Part shown: in pieces, positions 56,441-64,000 of the stretch | Layout: every line of letters starts with the position of its first letter | Position numbering within the stretch: position 1 is the first letter of the stretch | Assembly (NCBI RefSeq): GCF_963855985.1 | Contig: NC_087091.1 | Location: forward strand, 18,296,154-18,360,153 | DNA from: Ostrinia nubilalis | Lineage: Eukaryota; Arthropoda; Insecta; Lepidoptera; Crambidae | DNA length: 64,000 bases | Reading direction: 5' to 3' | Position numbers and translations under genes: made by a program | Notes under the pieces: model-generated | What the model saw: only the letters and a program-made list of their open reading frames with translations | What the model was told of the DNA's origin: nothing | The model's database searches: none

Positions 56441-56727
56441 AAAAAAACTTATGAAACCACGGTCGCTGATAGCCAGTGTTCCCGGATTATTCTTTAACTT
56501 GCACCACCCAATGTTTATGAGGAAATCTTTTCAGTAACGCGACGCGAAACAGACGTGTTCGGGAAGTCATTATTCCCTCGGGACGCCTCAAGTGGCTATT
56601 ATTATGATCACTACGCGCACGCAGTTTCATATAGTGATAAATTGTTTCCTTAATAGGATGTTAAATGACGTACATCAATCACTTAATGCACGACTATTAA
56701 CCAGATTAGTACTAATTTTATTTATAA

Positions 56728-57212
56728 ACTAGCGGCCGCCCGCGACTTCGTACGCGTGGATCCCGTTTTACCCCCTTCATCTATCCTACGCGGTTTAGAT
56801 TTTTTCATACAAATGTTTTTTCCCGCTAACTCCCGTTGCCGTGGGAATTTTGCAATATCCTGTTGTAACTAAGCTTTAAGTTTACTAAGATACCTGCATG
56901 CCAAATTTCAAGCGTCTAACTTAAACGGTTTAGATTTTTTCATACAAATGTTTTTTCCTGCTAACTCCCGTTACCGTGGGAATTTTGCAATACCCCGGTG
57001 TAACTAAGCTTTAACTTTACTAAGGTACCTGCATGCCAAATTTCAAGCGTCTAACTTAAGCGATTTAGATTTTTCATACAAAAGGATTTTCCCGCTAATT
57101 CCCGTTCCCGTGGGAATTCCTAAGTATACTATAACCTGCCCAGGAGTATGAAGAATAATTGTACCAAGTTTCGTTAAAATCCGTCCAGTAGTTTTTGTTT
57201 CTATAAGGAACA

Positions 57213-57274
<62 letters not shown>

Positions 57275-57370
57275 AATTTTACTGATTGCATTTTTGGCAT
57301 CAGTATCGATCACTAATCACCCCCTGATAGTTATTTTGAAGATATATTTCATGTACAGAATTGACCTCTC
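56728..57370 (+). repeat. Lepidopteran interspersed repeat with internal 135-bp tandem copies
   Basis: Starts actagcggccgcccgcgact tcgtacgcgtgg. A 135-bp unit starting tttagattttttcatacaaa begins at 56794, 56929 and 57064 (last one partial). The element ends after a (gaca)n run with attataagtatagatgaatg. Confidence 0.85.
57215..57272. repeat. (GACA)n microsatellite
   Basis: About 13 copies of gaca inside the interspersed repeat above. Such runs expand from the cagacagac end of this repeat. Confidence 0.97.
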
Positions 57371-57399
57371 TACAGATTTATTATAAGTATAGATGAATG

Positions 57400-58645
57400 A
57401 AAGAGAGAGCCTTTCTTACGTAAACATAAACATACTCCTACACGTTATGTCCTGTACGGATATGTACCTAAGTAATGTGCAGTGATTTTGAAATAAGCAA
57501 AAATTCTTAAGTATGTATTTATTTATTTATACTTCTTGCCCATAAACTCTATAGTCTATACAGTGGCGGACTTAAAGACTTTTTAAAATAACTTGAAAAA
57601 TCGAACTGCTTATGGTGGGAATCTAACCCCCGACTAAGTATGTGGACTAGGAGTTGGTGCTTAGCGCTGATGTGCTGTTGTACAACCGATTTTTAAAGCA
57701 CTTTAAGAAAAGTCAATGAAAAACGTGTGTAGTCTACATGTATGTACCTATCTATCAGTTTTCAGGTGGTCAATTTCCATTGAGACTAATTATTAAATTC
57801 TTAACTTTTTACCAAAATACTGCAATGTATGCAGTTTCATACACAATTTTATTTGTAGGTACCTGTTCAAAGAAAGAATAAAATTAAATGTTATATTAAA
57901 AATACTGAAACTAATATATGTCTTACTTACGAGAATTTAATGAAGTTACAGTTAAAATATGGCAACAAAATTGTCCCTTCAAGTATCAAACATTTATTAT
58001 TATTAAAACATCCACCTTCAACTTTAAGTTAGAGGTCCCTTAACAGTGGAAATACAAAATAAAAATCTTGAAAGTATTTCTGCGAAAACAAGATACCATG
58101 GACTTACTCTGTCGGAGTGGTATGAAAATAAAAATTGCGTATCTAAAACATTTGTCAAGTTAATACCCATGAAGTGTTATTCCGTAATACATTTTACTAA
58201 GTAAGACGGAGACGGGTTGACACGCCCGCAGTCACCTTACGTTAGGAAACAAATCGTTCCAGTGTAATATTTTCGGCAAACTGTAAACAGTGTCCCACCT
58301 TGGCTATATATTTATTCCAACAGACATAAAAACCGGGGGCTCGGGACGTGCGCAGGAATATGAAGAAAGGGGATTTACCCTTGTCAAGAGCCCGACGGCC
58401 GGCGTAATAACTGGGAGCAACCGGGATGAAAGCAACTCTAAGATACACACTAGATACAACGCTGATAATGTGCCAGCGAAAGGACAAAAGTTTTTGGCTG
58501 CTCTTTAAAACAGGAAAATTCACCTGCCAGAATAAGTCTATTGAAATAACCGTAATCTGATACACAATTATTTATTTATTTAAATAATTATGGTCACTGT
58601 ACCTGTCCCTGTAAGCAGATTACAATAATTCATGACATAATGTAT
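57400..58645 (+). other. Spacer DNA with one GC-richer island
   Basis: AT-rich. At 58310-58510 a GC-richer island has an open plus-strand frame ending FLAAL-stop, without start, acceptor or known domain. Possibly a conserved non-coding element or a decayed exon. A weak tRNA-like sequence at about 57590-57690 is too degenerate to call. Confidence 0.45.
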
Positions 58646-58852
58646 AATCATCATATTTTCAGCCACATAGGCCTTGGTTTAATTTCTATATTGGTTGGTA
58701 GCGGCCTGCATCCAGCGCCTTCCTGCTACCTTTATAAGGTCGTCGTCGTCGGTCCACCTTGTGGGTGAACGTCTAACGCTGCGTTTTCCGGTACGTGGCC
58801 TCCACTCCAGAATCTTACTGCTCCATCGCCCGTCAGTTTTACGTGCTAAAAT
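58646..58852 (-). mobile_element. RTE-type LINE, 3'-end fragment
   Basis: On the minus strand it reads KTDGRWSSKILEWRPRTGKR then SVRRSPTRWTDD, with a short (gac)n expansion at Asp-Asp, and GRRWMQAATNQY. It ends in the (gat)n-related tail at about 58646, with part of the 3' end deleted. Confidence 0.88.
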
Positions 58853-61056
58853 ACATCGTATAAAAGAAAATAGATTAATTTGCACTCCATTGTAGCTGAA
58901 CACATTATGTTTTGGTCTGCCATTCATATTATGACATAATAAGCCTTTCTAATAACTGTTAATACAACTTTCTTTTACATACTATAATATGAGAAAGTTA
59001 AAAACCTTAAATTCCTTGCTAACAGTGTAAGCTGTCCACATTAAAAACACTAAATTGTTGTACCTAGTTATGTACCTATAGTGTGACATAAAAAATATAA
59101 ATAAATGAGGGCACAACTATCGTTCACATAGCAACCTTGATAGCGCTACTAGATTAATATTGATGCTTGATTTTTTTTAAATATAAAAATTATTAAATAT
59201 CTATTATTTTATTTCAGTAGTATGTAGGTAGGATAGCATAAAACAGACATTGTACACATAACTTATCTTTATTAACCTTTTGAGCGCCACTGTCTTCTAT
59301 AAAAGACAATAATCTAATCACAAACGTAATCTTTCTAATATCTTACTTCTTACCTCTTACTAATATTATAAACGCAAAAGTTTGTGTGGATGTCTGGATG
59401 TTTGTTACTTTTTAACGGAAAAACTACTGAACGGATTTGACACTTTACAGTATTATTGTTATATACCCAGAATAACATATAGGCTATAATTTATGACGAT
59501 CTGTGACAAACTAAGATTCACGCGGGTGAAGCCGCGGGCAAAAGCTAGTAAAACAAAAATAAAATTAACTAGAGTAAAATAAGCCCACTATCTGTTCACA
59601 ACTTAAACAAAAGTGGCTGTGAATTATAATAATAATTCATTATACAAAGTTATAAACATAATTTACTATACCATATTCTACCTCTTAACACTTACAATGT
59701 TAGAATAATTAACAACGATATATAACCAACATACCATAGTTATTAAAGATCCGGCTTGAAGTTCTGTCAAACATCGCAAGATAATCTTATAAGATTGTAT
59801 CACGAAAACCGCAATGGATAGACTTAATAATGATGATACTGTTTAAAAACTTAACAACCCAGAAATAAAGAAATATCACATAAAACAACAATTTAATTCA
59901 ATTTAAAACAGTGTTTACCAATCACTTCACACATACATAGATATAATAATCAATGTTGCTAGGAAATAAGTGTATCAGTACCAAAATAATTAATTTCTGC
60001 TCTTTTATAACGCACTGTACAAACTATACATGTTACATTTTAATAATACTTTGGCGAAGAAAAGAGTTGTAAGTTAAAACATTGGTCAATGAGTATATCA
60101 TGATTAATTAATATTTTTTTATAACAATAAACAATAATAATATGTAGGTAGGTACATACTTTTTATGATATTTATCATTTAACGAGTTGATCGCGTGTCT
60201 TCACCTAACGTTTCGTAGTGAAATAGTTATGTAACAAATTAATAAAACATTGTTTAGGTCGCGCCTTGGAATTAATCTTGTGGAATAGTAAACTTTGAAT
60301 CGAAATAATTATGGTGACAGAAATGTTTGTAAGTTGTTGTAAATATTTCTTAAGTTGCATGTGATTTCTGAATATTTTGTTAAAAACATCATTTATTAAC
60401 ATCAATACCAGACAAGGAATCTGCTTCTGTAAAGTATTTTCACTGACAAAATTACATCAATTTAATATTGTTATTATTGTTCAACACAATAATTCCAAAA
60501 AGGTAAATGAGACGCATAGTACGTATGTCCTGTACATATTGACTGACCTGACTTTGCAATCAGCCTATTCAAAATTTTAGGAGCGACTTAATCGATTTAC
60601 TTAAAAACATTTTTTTTTTTCATATTTAAGTATGCGATTTCAAAATTGGCACAAGTGGATAATTTGCTTCGTTCATAAAAAAAACGTTTACTCAGTTACC
60701 TGCAAAGCTAAATAGAAGCACCCACGAATTAGATTTTCAATATTTTTTTTTCACGAAAAATACCACGATTAAAAATAATTAAGATTATTCTATCGAGCTT
60801 ATTAAAAAAATATACTGATTACAAAATCACCCTGTATGATGTGTACGCTTGCCTTTGAAATTATTTTACCTGAGGAATGCAGATGTGAGGGACGTAACAA
60901 ACTATTTCATTGTATAAAAAATAAATGTATTGTCCTTCTAAACAATAATTTTACACGATTTCAATAATATTTACAATGAAAATAGTTTGAAAATTATAAT
61001 GCTAACTAATACTAATACTCTTAACGCTAAAAATTAAATATAATGATAAAATAGTT
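58853..61056 (+). other. AT-rich DNA with a repeat fragment
   Basis: Contains the interspersed repeat at 59340-59550 and otherwise long AT-rich sequence with no recognised gene. Confidence 0.55.
59340..59550. repeat. Lepidopteran interspersed repeat
   Basis: From ttactaatattataaacgca through tttaacggaaaaactactga acgg to cacgcgggtgaagccgcggg caaaagctag. Complete-looking short copy of about 200 bp. Confidence 0.8.
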
Positions 61057-61098
61057 CATCATCATTTCAGCCACAGTACGTCCACTGCTGAACATAAT
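61057..61098 (-). mobile_element. RTE 3'-end remnant
   Basis: Only tcatcatcatttcagccaca gtacgtccactgctgaacat remains, the last about 40 bp of an RTE in minus orientation. Confidence 0.8.
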
Positions 61099-61237
61099 AA
61101 TAGTTATTTATGTAGTGTTAATTGGATTTAAATGTGAAAACACAATATCCAGCTTATAAACAATAATACCTATAACTTGTAACGACGAATACATTATTAA
61201 ACACATACTAATAAAGTAAAAAAATATAAAGTACGTG

Positions 61238-61687
61238 ATGCAATCAAAACACCTATCAATATTTTTGTTGATATCCTTATACTCAACTATCTTAGCAAGA
61301 ACGCCTGGAAGTAATTTAACAATAAATACAAACAAAACAAAGGTCGAAGAAACGGCAAAAGTAAAACATAAGACAAAACTTCGAAGGCGCAATAAGCAAT
61401 GCGATTATTTGTATGAGGACTGTGAAACTGAAATAGATGCGCATAAAGAAGCTAGTTTTGAAAAAAACTATGAAGATAACAATAAACGATATGAAGATTT
61501 TCTCGATAATGAGCAGGAGGAATACATAAATAACAAAAGTAATAAACATAAAGAAAAATTACATTTACCCACCAAATTGGCAAAATCTTTAGAAGATTTT
61601 AGTTATTTGGAAGATACAAACAACACCACCGCGCCGGATTATGAAAATGAACCTAGTAAGGATTTTTGTAAAATGTATCTAGCATAA
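61238..61687 (+). CDS. Putative small secreted, charged protein (unknown)
   Basis: A 149-aa frame from the ATG at 61238 (the frame also opens with a GTG one codon earlier, which I do not use). Residues 1-20 look like a signal peptide (MQSKHLSIFLLISLYSTILA). The rest is highly charged: a Lys/Arg-rich stretch ending LRRRNKQCDYLYEDCETEID, then acidic and Asn-rich sequence, ending KDFCKMYLA. Three cysteines; NLT, NKT and NNTT glycosylation sites. Codon use is AT-rich, unlike the DIP exons. No polyadenylation signal was noted close by and no family recognised. It could be a lineage-specific secreted protein or a chance frame; the length, signal peptide and start context favour a gene. Confidence 0.45.
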   Translation: MQSKHLSIFLLISLYSTILARTPGSNLTINTNKTKVEETAKVKHKTKLRRRNKQCDYLYEDCETEIDAHKEASFEKNYEDNNKRYEDFLDNEQEEYINNKSNKHKEKLHLPTKLAKSLEDFSYLEDTNNTTAPDYENEPSKDFCKMYLA

Positions 61688-61796
61688 TTATTTAAGAATA
61701 CTTTCCTATTTTGTCACGCATTTATTATCCCTATAAAGATTATACCTATAATGGGTTGTATAACTATATTATATAAACACCTTTGATTGCGGCCAG

Positions 61797-61921
61797 TTCA
61801 TCAGCACTACTTATTTAATGGTAAGAATAGTCCTGTTCGTACAATGGCCGGTACTGGGCCCTCGTTCCTGGACTCCGTACCTCCTGAAGGTGATCCTGGG
61901 CCCCGTTGCGCTAATTTGTAA
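61797..61921 (+). CDS. Candidate terminal exon (unassigned)
   Basis: A GC-richer island after ttgattgcggccag with an open phase-1 frame to TAA at 61919-61921. It would read HQHYLFNGKNSPVRTMAGTG then PSFLDSVPPEGDPGPRCANL. Phase would fit a donor in phase 1, such as the one at 34583. No membrane anchor, no known homologue, and another frame in the same place is also open (44 codons from the ATG at 61818). Reported only as a candidate. Confidence 0.2.
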
Positions 61922-62859
61922 TGTCTCCAATTCATTCGCGTTTCATCTCTAATCCACACTCCAGTTACGCCAGGCCTGGCTCACTCCGCGCGGTACATCC
62001 GATAATTACCTACAGCGAAGCGCCCCGCCGCACACAGGTGAAATTTACGTAATTTGTGGCCAAAATTAAAAAAAGCAAAGTTACTCCGATTCTAAATTAG
62101 TAACCTAATATAGGAACAAGACATATGGCGCCATCTATAAATGATATTTAAAAAGTTTAACACTTTTTATCCAGATACCCACAACATTTGATTTAAACAG
62201 TTTTTCTTGTTGAGTAATTTATTATAATTTTAGCTCTTGTTTAACAACAACGTTTAACTTTTATTTAGTTGATATTTGGTATAAAACATATGGATTCTAT
62301 ACTTCCAGGTTAGTTTATTATTTCTGTATTACTAAACAGTCTACATTACTTACTATGTTATAGATATATAGGTTTGAATAGAAGTCTATATTTTAACAGT
62401 TTATTTTTTTTAAACAGTGAAAAAGTTCATGATCAAGCGCGATCAACCCGTTTCTTTTACATATTTCGAAAGAACATATCTATGGCTTTCATATGACACC
62501 AAAATTAGCTGCGTCAAACTGCGTCACCTAAACAAAATATTGCAAAACTGTCAATTTTTATGAATTTTAAAAATACTCATAATATGTTTTCAGGCACTTC
62601 CCAGAATAGCATTCCATTAGTATTCCCTATCCTTAAGATGTAATAAAACTTTTAAAAGAACCAAAAATAACTTCTGCATCGGAATTGTATTTTTTTTAAT
62701 TTATCAAATTTTTAACAAATTATTAGTAAGACTAAATACATCAATGAAAACATTTGTTAGTTTTTCTTTTTAAATCACCTTTAAACTATTATTTTAGACA
62801 GACTACAGCAATATATAGGCATAAACACACTTAACGGAATTTTGGCCAACTTTTGAGCA
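61922..62859 (+). other. Spacer upstream of the THAP gene
   Basis: A GC-rich patch to about 62035, then AT-rich DNA. No gene recognised. Confidence 0.5.
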
Positions 62860-62979
62860 AATTTCACCTGTGTGCGCCGGCGGGTATTATATCAGTCGAG
62901 TGTCACGCGCGCGCCCGTCAGGTCAGGACGCTGGCGTGCGTTGTAGTACCTAATTCTATAATCGAAGTATTATTTAAAA
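62860..62979 (+). promoter_or_regulatory. CpG-rich probable promoter / 5' UTR of the THAP gene
   Basis: A local CpG-rich stretch (gtgtgcgccggcgggtatta, cacgcgcgcgcccgtcaggt) in otherwise AT-rich DNA, ending about 40 bp before the ATG at 62980. Inferred from position and composition only. Confidence 0.4.
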
Positions 62980-63083
62980 ATGGATATAAAGAGAAAGAAA
63001 TATTGTGCGGCGTTCGGGTGTTTAAATTCGAAAATAAATCTACCGGATTTATCTTTTTTTTCGCTTCTCAAAGATGCTGAAAG
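62980..63083 (+). CDS. THAP zinc-finger protein, first coding exon
   Basis: Starts ATG GAT ATA AAG and reads MDIKRKKYCAAFGCLNSKIN, then LPDLSFFSLLKDAER, ending GAAAG|gtatgt in phase 2. C-x4-C followed by N (CAAFGCLN), then S/F-F and K-D-x-E-R, is the start of a THAP domain, a C2CH zinc finger that binds DNA. The invariant Trp, the C-x2-H pair and the AVPTIF-type end must lie in the next exon, which I could not find before 64000. The body of the protein, and whether it is a host regulator or a domesticated transposase, cannot be told. Confidence 0.65.
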
Positions 63084-63171
63084 GTATGTTGGCCATGTAT
63101 GTAATCAATAATTCTTAGGATAGTATAGGAACCTAACCTACCATGACTACTGCTCAGAATGCGTTCGTTCG

Positions 63172-63229
63172 TTTCAGCCAAATGACGTCCACTGCTGGAC
63201 AAAGGCCTCTCCCAAGGTTTTCCATAATT
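63172..63229 (-). mobile_element. RTE 3'-end remnant in the THAP intron
   Basis: Reads tttcagccaaatgacgtcca ctgctggacaaaggcctctc on the plus strand, the inverse of the 3' end of the 17780-20991 RTE. About 58 bp long. Confidence 0.85.
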
Positions 63230-64000
63230 AATGCGTACTTACCTACATACGTACCTCATTACAAATAAGTAGATTAATTATTTTTTCACTAGACAGCAAC
63301 CCTAACAGCGTAAGAAGAGTTCAGAGGCACGCGATAGAAAGAGACAAAACTTGTAGGTGAATAAAATTGTAGGTACGTAGTGCTGTGCGAGCTGAATTCC
63401 ACTGTATCGCGTCGTAGCAAGACTCGCATTTATTTAAATCGTCTTGCGGAGTAATCCTTCTGTACCTGTACTATTACTTATTCTGTGGTTACGCTCCATT
63501 TTCATTCCAGCGGATGTGCAATTCGGTATCGCGGAAAAGTTCACGCGCAGACAAAGACGAAACAATGGATTTAAGCACTTTCCATTAAAAGTCCGAACAC
63601 CTTATTTTTTTCACTAAAACATAGCATAATAATGTTCGTGAAGCTTTGTGGCGCAGTTGCGTTTCGTTTACATTACAACTTCGTTTGAATTTATTAGCGG
63701 TCAAAGCGACACCGATACGAATTTGTGCAAACAGCTGATTTTTGTTCGTCGTCCAGTAGCGTTGTAGTTGAAAATATTTAGCGCAATCGGGGCGCTTGGC
63801 TGTTCTGCAGGTTGGTCGGTTCTGGTTTCGTAACTGCCAATTTTGGTGTCATTGGGTTGACACTTTATCTTTATTTTATTTTTTCATTATAAAGGAAAAA
63901 AAAATAAAACCGACTCCAAAAAACCTACAGCAAGGTGCAGGCAAATTTTACATGTTTCATAATCTTGGCACCGACTCCAGAAGTATCAATCATGGTATAC
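63230..64000 (+). other. Probable THAP intron, no exon recognised
   Basis: Contains an acceptor-like tttcattccag at about 63510, but the frame after it does not look like the rest of a THAP domain and soon stops. The end (63898-64000) carries a short repeat with ccgactccaaaaaac and ccgactccagaagtatcaat. Confidence 0.45.

Noticed and set aside
57043..57313. Leu/Cys/Ser-Val repeat frames; also considered as a CRISPR-like array
   Set aside because: The (gaca)n microsatellite and the 135-bp tandem units of a eukaryotic interspersed repeat explain them. There are no spacers.

Overview
The window looks like nuclear DNA of a moth or butterfly. It is AT-rich, with short GC-rich exons, large introns with GT-AG boundaries, the lepidopteran interspersed repeat carrying the motif cgcgacttcgtccgcgtgg, RTE-type LINEs with (gat)n tails, many MITEs, and a tRNA-derived SINE head. 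No prokaryotic features are visible. All calls rest on reading the sequence; no database search was run.

The main host gene runs left to right. It encodes a neuronal three-immunoglobulin cell-surface protein of the Dpr-interacting-protein (DIP) / IgLON-lachesin family. The window begins inside the exon that ends Ig domain 1. It continues with exons at 4056-4217, 7605-7733, 11963-12137, 21746-21855, 23098-23160 and 29540-29689, all with matching splice phases. A further phase-compatible but unproven exon lies at 34484-34582. The 5' end of the gene is outside the window and the C-terminal anchor exon was not recognised. Both ends of the visible gene show local tandem duplication. The Ig1 exon end is repeated four times at about 151 bp spacing (1-510). 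The Ser/Arg/Pro-rich tail exon is preceded by three truncated acceptor-plus-exon copies (27.56-29.69 kb).

The introns are loaded with mobile DNA. A 5'-truncated RTE LINE lies on the minus strand (12439-14677, 11-bp target-site duplication). A second RTE has its 5' half inverted (17780-20991, 11-bp target-site duplication), as expected from twin priming. Two fold-back MITEs follow at 24162-24838 and 24908-25642.

The right half (37.5-57.4 kb) is an accessory region. It holds a 1.87-kb near-perfect palindrome with a captured RTE tail (40619-42487) and a 4.9-kb TIR element with subterminal repeats (46484-51403) that carries nested LINE fragments. A second copy of the 24.9-kb MITE (51584-53385) is split by a 1.06-kb piggyBac-like element in a TTAA site. 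Flanking these elements are two intact, convergent, intronless paralogous genes for small secreted cysteine-containing proteins (44445-44903 plus strand; 53682-54107 minus strand). I cannot assign them to any family.

At the right end are a third small putative secreted protein (61238-61687) and the first coding exon of a THAP zinc-finger gene (62980-63083) behind a CpG-rich stretch.
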